Part shown: in pieces, positions 11,864 to 24,650 of the stretch | Layout of the letters: every line of letters begins with the position of its first letter | How positions within the stretch are numbered: position 1 is the stretch's first letter | Made by a program: the position numbers and the translations under genes | The notes under the pieces: model-generated | The model's input: the letters and a program-made list of their open reading frames with translations, nothing else | Database searches by the model: none | What the model was told of the DNA's origin: nothing | Assembly: GCF_030272615.1 (NCBI RefSeq) | Contig: NC_081414.1 | Coordinates: 780,618,119 to 780,682,118, forward strand | Source: Cryptomeria japonica | Lineage: Eukaryota; Streptophyta; Pinopsida; Cupressales; Cupressaceae | DNA length: 64,000 nucleotides | Reading direction: 5' to 3'

Positions 11864-14800
11864 CTAAGTAATAATATTGTCCAATCTTGGACCAAGTTTT
11901 CTTTTTAGTTCCTGGGCCTTTAACCTTATCCTTTCTTTTTGTTTCTCAAGTTTCTCTACTTTTCTTCATAAACTGCCATTTCCTGTTCAAAAATTGAGGT
12001 AAGTCCCGAAGAACCTATCATATTATCCACAATTTCATCTATCTCCTTCTGTGTCTTCTTAATTTGCTCATCAATATCTTCAGTCAGGTGGTGAGGCTTG
12101 CAAGCTTCTCTATACAACTCCTTATATTCCAAAATTGTTGAGTTAAGTACTGGTAATAGTGAATCCATGTGCTCAGTATAGTCTTTGAAAGTTTTCTCAA
12201 ATAATTCACCTTTCTCTTTATCTACTCTTTCCTTTACAGTTTCCTCATTTACCTTATCTATGGTTAGAACATTTTCAACAATAAATTTGGACAATGCATC
12301 CAATTTACCTAAAGAATCATCAATGTGATCTATCTTACAGGTTGGTGCAATCATCTTCAAAATAGGTAATGTGTCATAAATAGCCTTAAATGCTAAGGCA
12401 TTGCAATCTATTATCCTCTTAATTGAATCCAACAGAACATCTGTTACATTAATGGGTCTGAATTCTCCAGTGGATGTGCTTAGTTTTTCAATAGATTTCC
12501 TTTCAACAGATACTTGCCCAATTGCCTTAACTATTTATTCCTTGTTTCCATCAATTGCTTCCTCTTTATTTACATTTTATGTCAGTTTCTTTGTGTGTTT
12601 TATTACCTCTACTTCTTCTGGTTTTTTAGTCTGTGTAAGTACCTCTGCATCTATCATTTTCTTTATCTCTGGTTTCTCAGTATTAGTTACCTTAGCCTCT
12701 GCTGGTATTTCAATGTTCTGAGAGTCAACAGTGTGTGTCGATGACTTAGAGATCTCACTGTTCTTAGCATCGACTCTCTTAACCTTTGCAATCTCTTTAT
12801 CCACAACAATTTTAAAATCTTGTGTATCAACATTCATAGTGAAAAGAATTTCAGAATTCGGGTTAGTGTCATCATGTGTTACTTCTTTAGTTGCCTTATC
12901 CTGTTGACTGTATGTATGTACTGGTGTATTTGAAGTTATTGGAGGAGTATCCTGTGCTAGTGGAGGAATGTTATCCGTGACCTGTATAATAGGTATACTA
13001 CCAAATTTTCTTTTACATTTGTCCTTTTGGTATACCTTCACAAAAGATTTATCCATTGTCTATCTCTCCCTTTCCTTTTTCTTTTCTTTTTAAACAAAAT
13101 ATATGTCCCATTTGTCTGTAGTTTCATCATCATTATCTTTTACTCTCCTAGCCATTAGGCTAACTTGCTGGTGTCCACTCACAAAAACTAACCAGTTTGC
13201 TTCAGAAATCAGTTCATCAATTTCCTCTTTAGAATTTACAAGGTGCACTGCCAATAATGCATCAAGTTTTAACTTTTTATCTAATTACATCACTGACATT
13301 ATTTTAGCCTCTAACTTAGATACAAGTCATTCGACAAATCATCTACAACTTCAATCAAAACCTTCTTATAGATGTCTAGATGCAAAATAATACTAGCCTC
13401 TATTATCTCCTTGTCAGAATCTTTGTAGGAATGATACAATTTGCTCACATTACTGAGATTACCTTCTTGTGTTATCTCATTTACCAATTCCTTTAGTGTA
13501 AGGATATCTAGTGCCTTAGGTTGTTTCTTCTTAGGAGTTATCTTTTTCTTAGGCTCCCTTACAGCTTGCTGCTTCTTCCTTAAAGTTATAGTCATTTTAG
13601 GAGAAGGAGAGGATACCGGTGGGGTTTTACTCTTCTTCCTTTCAACTCTCTTGAACTCAAATGCTTTTCCATTGTCTGTATCCAAAGAAGTGACAACTGG
13701 TGAAACATGAGCTATCGGTTCCAATCCTTCTAGTTCACTAGTAGATATACCACTCAAGTTCATTACATTTTCCTTAACCTCTTTAGCCATCTTGGATGCA
13801 TCTCTGATGAATTTTTCTCTCATTTTTCTCTACTTCCGCATTGAAACAACACTCTCAATGGTCTCAACAGTACCAAAGATTTCTTCAGATGGTTCCTTAG
13901 GTACATCAAGAAGTGTTTTAGCATATGCTTCAAGAATATTTAGATTAATTTCATATCCCATTTCTGTTATCCAAATAGTTCTAGGAGTAACAACTTCCAT
14001 CCATGTTTCATCACGTTTGATTACAAAACATATTTGCTTGTCATATTTATCTACAATGCCCTATGGTAACCTTTCTCTAGCCTTCATCTTAGTTTGGAAG
14101 TTTTTGAAGTAGTCTGCTATAATGTTATCAATGTTAGAGCCCATATCGGTAATAGCTTCCATGATTTGTTTGCCTACCGAGATGTCATATCCAGAGTCCT
14201 GATGACCAATGTCGGGTATCTCTTTGGTGAAGTAAAACATCAAACACACGAGTAGGTTGCCAAAATGGAATGTCCCCTTCTTGTCACCCTTAATCTTTTT
14301 TAGGTTATCTATTAGTTCATTCTTAAGCCATTCACATATATCAATCCTAGAATTTTTCTTGACCTTCTCGTATGCACTATGAATACATAAGCTAGAAACT
14401 GAATTTAATCTGTTTGCATGAGTTACTCTATAGCCAAGTACCATGCTCACATATCTCACATTTGCATCAGTAATGTCATTAACCCTAAGAGATTTGTTGT
14501 CGGATGTGGCTTTGGTAAGGTCCATAACACCCTTGTTAGGTATCTTCTGTGTTTTGTCGAGCCTACTACTAGTTGAGGGTAAACAAGTAACTACCTTGAT
14601 TTCTTCCTTTGAGATTTGAAAAGTAGAGTATAGCCCCATAAACTTTCCATGAACTCTACTTAGTACAAGACAAACTACCTCCTTCAAAAATTCAGGTATG
14701 TTCAGAATTTCAACAAATCCTAAGTCTCGTACAATCTTATGCTCTGGTTTAATCAAACCTTGTTCATCAGTAAGAACATCATTGTACATGTTCTTTAAGT

Positions 14801-15011
14801 CATTAGTCCCTAAATTTTCTATGGTGCAGTGAATGTAAATTCTTGGGTCTTTGATAAAAGTGACTCCCTTTAGAATTTTAGAGAAGGCTCCAATGGAATC
14901 ATCTTGCTTGGCAATTTGAGGGATGATCTTAAATATGGGTCTAGGGTGCTTATTGTTTTCTACCGTAGTAGGGTTTGCAATAAACTCAAGTACAAAAGAT
15001 GAAGATGCCAT
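11864..15011 (-). pseudogene. El3 ORF2: unrecognised large ORF
   Basis: A near-continuous minus-strand frame of about 1,050 codons from ATG 15011 (MASSSFVLEF) to a TAG at 11866-11864. Residues 1 to about 320 are one open stretch with a globular look and text such as VRYVSMVLGYRV and GTFHFGNLLVCLMFYF. Its layout distantly recalls plant retrotransposon-linked proteins called putative plant transposon protein, which is a weak guess. The middle has a Lys-rich block (EPKKKITPKKKQPK, about 13530-13570), possibly a nuclear localisation signal. A Ser/Thr/acidic region follows, then a helical, Lys/Glu-rich C-terminus. Stops at 14063-14061, 13832-13830 and several between 13100 and 12440, plus shifts near 13315 and 11955, break it. 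No enzyme motif was found. It could also be a remnant of a Sirevirus envelope-like ORF. Confidence 0.75.
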
Positions 15012-15304
15012 TTCGATAGATAAATACCTCTTACTTGAAATCTTTGAATGCTTCAAAACACCTTGTTGCTTCACCTTAGGATGCCTTTGCTCTCTCTTTG
15101 GGCTCTTCGAATGCTTGGTGGATTGAAATGAGGGTTTTCAAGTGCTTTCTAACCTAAAAGTTCTTCAAAAAATACATTAAATGCTTGTCGGATAAGTGAA
15201 GTCTTTAACACATCTGCTGGTAAAGAAGATATGTGACTTCTTACCATCAATCGAGGGTAGAATGCATGATTTTCAACTTGTTGTCATACCCCCTAAGGAT
15301 TACT

Positions 15305-16390
15305 CCTTAGTTAGATGAAGAATCTCCTACTAGTGCAGAGACATATTCATCAACTCTCTGATCTCTCTTCTTAATCTATTTTTTTGAAAATTCTTGCTTT
15401 ATTTCATTCACCTTTTCTTTTCCCTTCTCATTAGATCCTTTATTGTTTGTCAGTATAGTCTTGCTTCTAAAAATTTTTTCAATATGCCCAATTTTGTTAC
15501 ATGCATAACAAGTTACATTATTCCTCTGAATAGCTTTTCCATATCCTTGACTAGTTTGTGTTCTGCATGGATTAGATAAATGTCCAAATCTACCACAAAC
15601 ATAGCATTTGACATTCATTATGCAATTTTCTGAATTTTGACCAACTTTATTGCATTTGGAACATTGACCGGTGGGTAAGTTTGTATTCTGATTACTTTTA
15701 ATCTGCACTAATTTTCTCTATGACCAAATTTGTTGCAATTAAAAAATTTCCCATTAAATTTATAAGCATTAGGTTGTCTTGCCGGTTTGCTATGGTCTTG
15801 ATTATTTGCAGTCCTGAAACTTTCTCCATGTTCAAATCCAAGTCCAATTGTATCTCCATCAAGTTTTTGTCTTTTCAGCATGTCATCAAGTCTTTCTAAA
15901 GTTTTTTGAATTTGTCTTTGTGTTCATTTGCAGTGATCAACTCATTTTCTAGAATACCAATTTTTCTCCTAAGCTCCTCTTTATCATGTTGCATGTGAAT
16001 CAGATCTATCTTGAGCATATCATTCTCATGAAAAAGTCTCATATTTTCATTTGCTCCATCATTAAGTCTCCTAGTCAAGTCTTCTTCATTCTTCTTCTTG
16101 TCTTCAATATCCTTACATAGCCTCATGGTTAAATCTACCATTTCATTCCTCATATTACTATTCTCTTTTCTCAACTTCTCTGTAATATCACTAAGAGTTT
16201 CCTTTTCATCATCATGTTTCAGTGTTTTCTCATAAAGTTCCTTCCTCTTGTTTTGTGCTATAACTAGGTTCTCCTGAACTCCTTTAATGAATTCCTTAGC
16301 AATCCTCAGATCATCTTCAAGTTTGATATTCTTCAATTTTTCTACATCAAAATTTTCAAGACCTTCCAACTATTTTCTCAAACTCTCCAT
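15305..16390 (-). pseudogene. El3 gag: coiled coil plus zinc knuckles
   Basis: It starts at ATG 16390, 58 bp after the primer site. A stop (16372-16370) interrupts it after six codons, then a 157-residue open stretch is strongly heptad-like and Glu/Lys-rich (for example KETLSDITEKLRKENSNMRN), a long coiled coil. After a frameshift near 15899 comes LERLDDMLKRQKLDGDTIGL, a motif typical of large copia gags. Four CCHC-type knuckles follow. The first has lost its first Cys. The second is CSKCNKVGQNSENC (His to Gln). The third, CYVCGRFGHLSNPC, is intact. The fourth, CYACNKIGH, has lost its last Cys. The N-terminal gag_2 domain present in El1 and El2 is absent, and they have only one knuckle, so this gag comes from a different source. 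Confidence 0.85.
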
Positions 16391-16447
16391 CAGTACCAGT
16401 TTTATAATCTTCCTCAAGTTCTTAGGCTTTTACAAATAGAGGACCAA

Positions 16448-16459
16448 GCTCTAATACCA
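16448..16459 (-). other. El3 primer-binding site
   Basis: Minus strand TGGTATTAGAGC, one C-to-T change from the El1/El2 site TGGTATCAGAGC. It lies two bases from the 5' LTR. Confidence 0.9.
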
Positions 16460-16461
16460 AT

Positions 16462-17283
16462 TCTTAGATGCAATGATAGTCCTAAAGACACTAAGAGGGG
16501 GGGTGAATCAGTGTCTAACCAGTTAATGGAATATTTGAACTTATTTATAACTTTGCAACTTAAATTAATGTATCGATAAACAAGTAATAATGCAGCAAAT
16601 AGAAATAATAGAAACAACATAAATGCAAACCATAACACATGTTTTGGTGAGGAAACCAGGTGTGGGAAAAACCTTGGTGGGATTTGTGACCCACAATATT
16701 TACTCACTCACCAATATGAATAAATATTTCTTACAACAGGGGCTTGCACATGCAGGAAGGCCAACAGCCTAGAGCTCACTAACTACAAAATGGATAATTA
16801 AATCCAATACAATGTACTACTCAAAATAGCATCTGCAATGCTTGATTCAGTACCGGTTTAAGCTCTATCAAAAACCTTAACCAAAAACCTTTCCGGTGAA
16901 TGATATTCACTTACATAACCTATCTGCCTTATTACAAAATCCTTTCGCTATCTTCTACATAATATTCTTCTATGTCATGCTGCTACAAAAATGACTTATT
17001 AGATCTCATACATATATGAGTCTTTACAATACATCATGTCGGCTTACAAATAATTAATTAGATTTAAAATATAATTCACATAAACAAAACTTTGTCTCAT
17101 GTCATCCTGTATGCCGGTATACTTCATTGCCAATGTAATCTGGATGCCAATGAGTAAACTTGTTGTGTCTGCTGGTGCTGGTGAATAATGTCTGTGTTGT
17201 CGGTGAACCTGTAGAAACCTGTTATCGGTTGGTTTCCATCAATGACAACATCAACCATTCTCATTGAGTGTATAATTCCAGCA
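16462..17283 (-). repeat. El3 5' LTR
   Basis: 822 bp, directly repeated from 10650-11484. The minus-strand start is TGCTGGAATT (17283). The end has CA changed to GA (plus-strand TCTTAGATG at 16462). The homologous G run is 7 long here. Confidence 0.9.
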
Positions 17284-17288
17284 ATAAC

Positions 17289-18177
17289 TAGAGGTAAATA
17301 TAAGAATTATAATTAAACAAAAAAACATATAAAGTCAAGGGAATCAACAAAAAATTAATCCATGAAGGTTTTGGGTCCTTTTAAAACCCATGTTTGGGAG
17401 TTCTTCTGTTTATTTTGGCTGGATTTCTTCCTTCTTTACTATGTTTTTTGGTCAGGGCCCTCTTCCTTGTTACCTTAATCAAAAATAAAAAATAATCAAA
17501 GACCATGAAACCACTGAAGGGTAAGAAAATATAATTTTTCAAAATGTGAAAATGAATGTACAAATCATAAAGAGAATTCTAAAAGAGAAAATTATATCAC
17601 ATGTAATAAGAAAAAGGTAGAAGGGCATAAATGTGATCAAATGTTGTAGGAAATTTCTAGTAATAGGATGATGAGAAGTATCAAAGAGATAATCAAACTT
17701 TTCTCAACAAGAAAGTGATGATGATATATTAACAGTCTCTTCATCTACTCAAGGAAATTTAAATAACACATGATTTGATAACTTGTGAGATAGTCAACAA
17801 ATGGAAAAAAAATTTGGTTTTTTAGAAGAAGTGAATAGTGTAGGAATATTTTTTGTGGATGATAGTTCATATGAAATTAAAGGAACTAGTTTAATTCAAA
17901 CAAGAGGACATGTTGGTAAGAAGTTTTTAGAAAATATTTTCTTTGTAAGTCAAAGAAATAAAAATGGTTATAAGGTGGGGTTCTATTTGGATATGTATAC
18001 TATTAAAATCATTAATGATGAATTAAAACATATGGCTACAACATATCAGAATGATGGCATCCATAATTTTTTTTAATATGATAACAAGATAATTTATATT
18101 ACTAAAAGCATCTCCATAAGTGAGATCCGACATCAAATATTTAGCCACTCAAACTATAAAAGTATTGCTAAACATAT
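17289..18177 (+). pseudogene. El5 gag end, protease and pre-integrase start
   Basis: After poorly readable sequence that may hold a damaged zinc knuckle (about 17590-17650), an open stretch at 17801-18076 reads KKFGFLEEVNSVGIFFVDDS, then SYEIKGTSLIQT, then FLENIFFVSQ and NGYKVGF. This is the region around and after the copia protease active site (the flap and the segment usually reading NVLYVP...NLLSVSQ). The active-site DSG itself is not readable. The block ends with SISEIRHQIFSHSNYKSIAK, the degenerate pre-integrase WHxRxGH segment, exactly where El4 inserted. Confidence 0.6.
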
Positions 18178-18623
18178 TGTAAGAATTTTTCAATAATAAC
18201 CAAGATCTAGAGGCCAATGAATAACATAACACAAGAGAGACAAAGATAGAGAAGAACAAGTTATATTCTCATCAAGATGCAAAAATTGATCAATTGGATA
18301 AACCATACAATGGAGATGATCTTTCTTATAAAGTCAAGGAAATAGGGAAATGAGAGCACACAATCATGACATGTTGCCCAATGAGATACGATAGTAGGTA
18401 TGGGTATGTAGGAGAAAAATAATAGAATATTTCACTATAGGTGGATCACCCACCAAAGGTAGAATGTGACAACAAGATATCACCACAAAAGGTGGAATTT
18501 ATCCTACAACCATCTTCCCTACATGCACACTTCCCTAAGTTTCTCATATAAAAACTACAATGAATGCATTATCCTAAGTCAACTTAATTAAAGTGTAATT
18601 ATGAGACATAATTTACACCAACA
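18178..18623 (-). repeat. El4 3' LTR
   Basis: 446 bp, plus-strand TGTAAGAATTTTTC to TTTACACCAACA, a direct repeat of 24663-25101. Confidence 0.93.
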
Positions 18624-18634
18624 CCCCCCTTAAA
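18624..18634 (-). other. El4 polypurine tract
   Basis: Minus-strand TTTAAGGGGGG directly abuts the LTR start TGTTGG. Confidence 0.85.
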
Positions 18635-18891
18635 TGCAACTTAGATAAATGTAGACTCAAGCTAACAATGAAAGATGGGTCCCGACTACTAGGCCATGTT
18701 AGATACCCATGTACAAATGCAATGCAATCGATCACAAATGAAAAAAGAGAGAAAAAGCCAATAGGAAAAACCCCCAAAAAAACATGAAAAAAAAGAACTC
18801 TCAAAGAAGGAGAACAAAACATCAAGAGAGGAAAAAGTCCCCCCCATAAGAGAGGACAAAGAAGTCAACTGACCCCCCCAGCTGAAATATC

Positions 18892-21800
18892 CTACACCCC
18901 CAAGAGAGCTTGCAATTGATGATACTTACTCTCAGTGAAGGGTTTAGTGAATATGTCTACAACTTTCTCTGTTGTAGGATAATACTATAAATCAATGATC
19001 TGCTCCTAAATTAGCTCCTTGATGTAGTGGATGTGGATCTCGATGTTTTTGGACTATTGATGGTGATATAGGTTCTTTGAGATATGAATGCCACTCTAAT
19101 TATTGTAATGAAGGACTGGAGGTCGTGCAGTGGTGAAGCCAAACTTTGTGAGGATATTTTGAAGCCAAATAACCTTAGTAGATCTATTAATATCCCCTCA
19201 ATACTTAGCCTTAGTCGAAGAGAGAGCAATATCATGTTGCTTCTTGCTCTGCTGATAAATGGGGCCTGAACCAAGATGAAATTTGTAACCTGAAGTGGAC
19301 TTATGATCGTTAAGATCACCAACCCAATTTAAGTATGCATAACCAACTAAGGTAAGTCATGTGCCTACTACATAGATAATCCCATAATGATGTGTACCTT
19401 CTATGTAGTGCAAGATGCATTTGGTAGATTTCCAATGAAGTTCATGTGGTTCCTACATTAAGCGTTAAACCATGACAACCAAAAAGGAAATATTAGGGCA
19501 AGTGTGAATTAAGTAGATGAGACTTCCAACAAGCTAATGATATAATGTAGAATCAATAAGTGGATTGGAACACTTAGCCTCAATCTTCACTCCTAAAAGA
19601 AATGGAGTGGAAATAGGCTTATAATGAGCCACGTAGAAATATGCCAGAAGATCAAGAGTAATCCTAGAAGGTGGTTGTGATACCTCAATCCTCAGAAAGT
19701 AGTGCAAAAGACTCAAGTAAGTCATAGAAAATCTCTAATGTAAAGTAGATATGAATTTTCCAATGATGGATGAGGTGCTCCTCATAATGATCATCATCAA
19801 TGTAGAGCAAAAGTATCAAATGAAAGTCATCCTATCAAAAAATGTAAATATTTAAATCAGTATGACACCTAGTGAAACCCGGGGAGAGAAGAAAGAAATC
19901 CATCTTGGCATACCAAGCATAGTGGCTTGCTTGAGGTCATAAATTGACTTTATCAATCTGCAAATTAAATAAGAATCTTGAATGAATCCCTATCTACTCC
20001 ATGTAAATATCCTCTTCAAGATCACCATGAAGAAAGGAACACTTCACATCTATCTGATGTAAAACCCAAACATGAGCTACGACAAAAGAAAGTTTCAAGC
20101 AAATGGAATTCATCTTAGCTATAGGTGCAAAGGTCCCAGTATAGTCAAGTCCAGGAACTTGTGAGAAACCTTTTGCAACAAGTTGACCCTTGTATGTATC
20201 CACACTACCATCCGCTGCAAACTTAGTATGATAGATCCACTTACATAGAACCATATTTCTTCCCTTAAGGAGAGGGACTAACTCCCAAGTGTTGTTCATC
20301 ATCAAGGAACTATACTCTTCCTCCATTGCTAAGTCTCGCTCAATGACTCCTGATGCTTCCAAAGAGGTTTGTGGTTTGGAAGCTATAGCAATGCAAGTAT
20401 GTTGAAGCTCTTGATGTTGTGATTGAGTCCTTTGAGTATCTAAAGGATCTCCAATAAGAGAACTTGTTGACTCAAGAGACTTTTTATCCCAACGAGGTAT
20501 TGGAGGAGATGAAGGTTGAGTTACCTCAACTACAAGTGGACCCTGTAGAGGTGTGATCCTACTAGTTGAAGTCGAGGGAGAATCATCATTTGTGTCACTA
20601 TCTTCACTATCCACAATGGTGGAAGGAGGAGGATGAATGGCCAAGCTAGGAGAGATTTCTTCAAACTAAACAGTCCTCCCAATGAATACCTCGCATTTCT
20701 CTAGATCTAGAGTTGATATTCCTTAACATCCTCAGGATATCAAACAAATATGCAAGGCCTACTCTGAGGTTCTAATGCCTTGTATTTATCTAGAGTAATG
20801 CAAGCCCATGTTGGACTCCCAAAGACCCTAAAATGTCAGACAATCAGTTCTATACCACACAAAGCCTCAAAACGAGTGATACCCTTCAAAGCCTTGTGGG
20901 GAACCTGATTTTGGATGTGTGGTAAAACTAATAACTGAACTACCCAAAAGGATAGACCAAGAGAACAAACATGAATCATACAACTAACCATATCCTTATG
21001 GATTCTATTCTTCCTCTCTATAATACCATTCTATTATGGAGTGTAGGAAATTGAGTGTTGAAGATAAATCCCCTCAAGAGTAAAAAATTCCTCAAGTCTA
21101 TTATTCAATATTCCCTTTCATTGTCTATGCAAAGGATCTTGACTAGCTTCCCTGATTTCTTCTTAACATGAGTCTTGAAGGCTTAAAATATGTCACACAC
21201 TTCACTCCTATGAACAAGAAAGTAGACACAAGTGAAGCAGGAGTAGTCATCAATGAAGGTGAGGACATAATAGGCCTTGCTAAATGAAGTCATTGGAAAT
21301 TGCCCTGCCACATCACTATAAACCAATTGAAGAACTTCCAAAGCTCTCCAAGCCTTCCCCTTATCAAACTTCTCTTCATGGTACTTTCCCATTGAACACC
21401 CTAAACATACACCATCTGGAAAGTTAATTTGAGGTAGACATGTCACCATGTTCTTAGAGCTAAGTTGTTGAAGATAATAGTAGTTGAGGTGTCCAAACCA
21501 CCTATGCATAGCTTACTTTCTAAATTTGAATGAGTGAGAAATTCCATAGAAGTAGATCGAGGCACAAAGCTGGAGAATGAATAAAGTCATGAGCTATGGA
21601 TGGCTTGTCCCTTTGTTACCAAGTTATCATTCTCAAGTTATTTTACCATAATGGAATTAGGCGTAAACTCAACTTTCTTCCCATTTCCATAGTGGATGAT
21701 TTGGTAGATAGAAAGGAGGTTGGTGGTCAAGTTAGGAACGTAGAGAACATTCTAAAAAGTTCTAAAAAGTTTCATCATCCATGGCAACTGAACCCTTCCC

Positions 21801-22892
21801 TTGAACTTCCACTTTTATATAAACACCAATGAAAATGTGAGGTGCCTTAGATGGCTCTAATGCGAAAAAATCCTCCTTTGTAGAACCCTTTTGATGTGAG
21901 GAACTCAAGTCAAGTATCCACTACTATAAAGAACCTATTTTAGCCATAAATTCTTTCCCTTTCCCCTTTGAATCTAAGGAAGTAGAAGGAGATGAGTCCT
22001 TGTAGACAGATGGCAAATTGATGTTGTTCTTCTTAATGATATTTGTCAACTCATCAATTTTCTTTGAGTGGCAATGATGCTCATCATGGACAAATTTCTT
22101 GCAATATGAACAAGTTGGTCTCCCCTTCTTAGGTGTATATCCATTCTTGGAAGAGGATGCAAAATTCCCTTGTCATGGAGAGGATACTTATGCTCTATCT
22201 TGTTGTGACTTTATCTTAGATTTCTTTTGGTTCTTGTCATTTCCTTGATTCCCTTGATTTTCCACTGAAGCTTTGGACTTTGAAGACTTGAGAATCCCCA
22301 TCTTGATCAACTTTTCTTGCTCAAGTAGTAACATCTTTGTGAATGCATCAAATTATGGTGTAGTGAATGAGGCACCTGAAGTCAACTAACCAGTTTGGAA
22401 GCTAGGAATAAAGGTTTCATACTCTGATGGAAGCTTGTCCAAAAAAATGTATGCTAATTGAGAATCCTTCTTGTCAATTCCACAATCCTTAAGCTTTGAT
22501 GTTATCTCAATTGCTTTCATGACATAATCTTAAACTGTATCAAAATCCTTGGGATCCAACATTGTGAGTTCATTAACAAGATTTTAGCCCCTAATCTCAT
22601 CATCTTGGCCATATAATTTGCCAAATATATCCCAAGCCTCTTTAACTATAGTACTTTTGTCAATGCAAAAAATGAGGTCATCTAATATATACTTTCTCAA
22701 AGTTCCAAGAGCCATAGAATTTTTAGTGAGAAATCCCAATTGAGCATTGGGATCATCTTGAGGATCTACTGGTCCTATCATTGTTCCATTTATGTAATCA
22801 ATGAGTCATTTTCTCATTAAATTACTAAATGGTTTAATTTTCCATGATGCATAATTGTGTGGAGTTAGAAGTGGAAATTTAGGAGAACCCAT
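18892..22892 (-). pseudogene. El4 gag-pol polyprotein (broken)
   Basis: It starts at ATG 22892 (MGSPKFPLLTPHNYASWKIK). Gag includes SMALGTLRKYILDDLIFCID and a CCHC knuckle, CSYCKKFVHDEHHC (about 22120-22080). The protease active site is degraded (WILDLSSSH). Pre-integrase and integrase at 21509-21183: HRWFGHLNYYYLQQLSSKN, CLGCSMGK and FIDDYSCF. A later NGIIERKN carries the integrase Glu. RT at 20644-19994: CKWIYHTKFAADGSVDTYKG, LVAKGFSQVPGLDYTGTFAP and QIDVKCSFLHGDLEEDIY. The rest of RT and the RNase H (QQSKKQHDIALSSTKAKY, then VVDIFTKPF) run to a TAG at 18894-18892. Many stops and several shifts disrupt it. The family is certain, the exact lineage is not. Confidence 0.9.
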
Positions 22893-24650
22893 AGAAAAAA
22901 GATGAAAGAGCACAACATAGAGATAGGAATAATCACACAAGATACCCCCCAAATTCACTCAATCAAAGACAACCCCCCCCCCCCCCCCCTCCCCCCGCGG
23001 AAAAAAAATGATGATTTGACACTTTGTAATTAGTGCATGTATAATGAGCCACTTGCAAACAAAGACAAAGTGGGATTTTCATTTAAAGATTACAATTGCC
23101 TCAAATAGGTTATAGAAGACTTAAACCAACAATTCACAAGATCTAAGTTGAGATCCAAGCAAATTATAGGTACCAAATAAGCCAAAAGAAGACCAAAATA
23201 TAAAAGTGAATTTCTTACTCAAAATGGAGAAAACTTGATACTATCATGTGAACTTGTATATGAAAAATTACACACTTTAAATAAAATAACACCTAAAAAT
23301 GAGGCCATATGAGCCTAAATGAAGCCTAAGAATTCACAGAATTCAAGATTAGACAGGAATAGTTGTGAAAGACTAAATTTAAAAAAAAATATACTTACCA
23401 AAATTAGAAACTAACTACACCATTGTGGAGAGTATGAAAAATTATCCCATATAAATTTTTTTTTTTGAAAAAGGCCTCAAAATGACCAAGTTATAAGCAT
23501 TTGAAATTGGACTACAAAATTGAAAAATCAAATGGTGAGGGGTCAATTTGTTTTCAAAAAGTGTTAATGTAGTTCTGATGTTAATAAGTGATGGACTTAA
23601 ATTTAATGGTCATATAGCCATTACGCCAAAATCTTCCTTGCTTGTGTGGCAGTCTATACTATACAGACTGCTTATGTGGTTGTATTGAATTATTGACTAT
23701 GCTACTGACTAAATCATATGAATGTTGACATGGCCTTGTACAAATATGTTGTTTAGAGTGTATGAAAATCTGATGCGGTTGTTGATGTGGAAGTACGAAT
23801 GCTAACTATTTAATTATGATTTGTCAGTGTGGTGCTGACTAGGCAATGTACGGATGAATGAGAGAGATACATGTGTCTATCAGTGATTTGTTGTCATACA
23901 ATGACTGGGGCTTGTGTGTCCACTGTCAAGGTAGATCTGAGTAGTCAAATGGTGTCACATGTCTATGTGGGTGTCTATGTGTGCACTGAGTGGCTGTTGT
24001 GTGGTCTCATGAAAATAAACCATGTGGCGACCCAAGGGTAGAGCCCATGATGAGGAAGCCTGGGTGGATCCTGGGCATGGTAGAGCCTAGGTAGGTCTAG
24101 GTGGAGCATGCCAAAGGCACCAGGAAATAGAGCTAGTGATGAAAGCTTGGGTGTCAAGGGAGAATATTGTGGCAGAGGATGACCAGTGGGTGAAGGCACT
24201 ACGGTGGAGTACAAAGGGGACCACATGGGTGGCAGTCAATGCACAAATTATCATTATGGAGCTTGCAAAATAGGTTCGAATGGTATGGGGGCAGGGTCAA
24301 AACCCCCTTAAATTTTTTTTTTTTTATAAAAAAAATTACAATACAACTATGAAAATAACATATTTTTTAAAGAAAAACTAATTTTGCAGAAAGAATTTTG
24401 TTTTTTGAAAAATAAAATCATACCATCGCAGGTATGGCTATATGTCTTATCTAGCTAAAAAAAAATTAAGTCAAAAATGAATTTTGCACAATATAAGCAA
24501 ATTTATAGTTAAAATTTATGCAAATAGGTTCCTGGACTTGATGACGATGTCGGATTTGGCATAGGACACTCCCAATTGACATTTCTCCTTATATCCAAAA
24601 TTTAAATGCACCCAAATCTCTCCAAATGACTATGTAATGGCACTCCAATG
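22893..24650 (-). other. El4 long untranslated leader
   Basis: About 1.76 kb between the primer site and gag with no supported ORF. It is unusually long for copia. It contains a C17-T-C6 tract on the plus strand (22973-22996), which is a G-rich tract on the element strand about 80 bp upstream of the gag ATG. The 83-codon open frame at 24226-23975 has no recognisable content. Confidence 0.6.

Larger units (their letters stand above)
10650..17283 (-). mobile_element. El3: non-autonomous LTR retrotransposon with gag and a novel large ORF
   Basis: A 6.63-kb element on the minus strand with a perfect 5-bp target duplication, ATAAC, at 10645-10649 and 17284-17288. It has two LTRs of about 830 bp, a primer-binding site at 16448-16459, a gag ORF, one further large ORF and three polypurine tracts before the 3' LTR. 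No protease, integrase, reverse transcriptase or RNase H motif occurs in any frame I could follow. The LTR core, the leader after the primer site (TGGTATTAGAGC then a TCCTCT...CTTGAGGA segment), the C/G homopolymer and the tracts are homologous to El1 and El2. It therefore looks like a non-autonomous derivative (TR-GAG or LARD-like) that needs enzymes in trans. Its proteins are decayed. Confidence 0.9.

Noticed and set aside
18613-18825. 70-aa minus ORF after the El4 pol
   Set aside because: Sits in the 3' untranslated part of El4 and runs into the polypurine tract; no recognisable content.
23975-24226. Pro/Leu/His-rich 83-aa minus ORF
   Set aside because: It lies in the El4 untranslated leader with no domain or supporting context.
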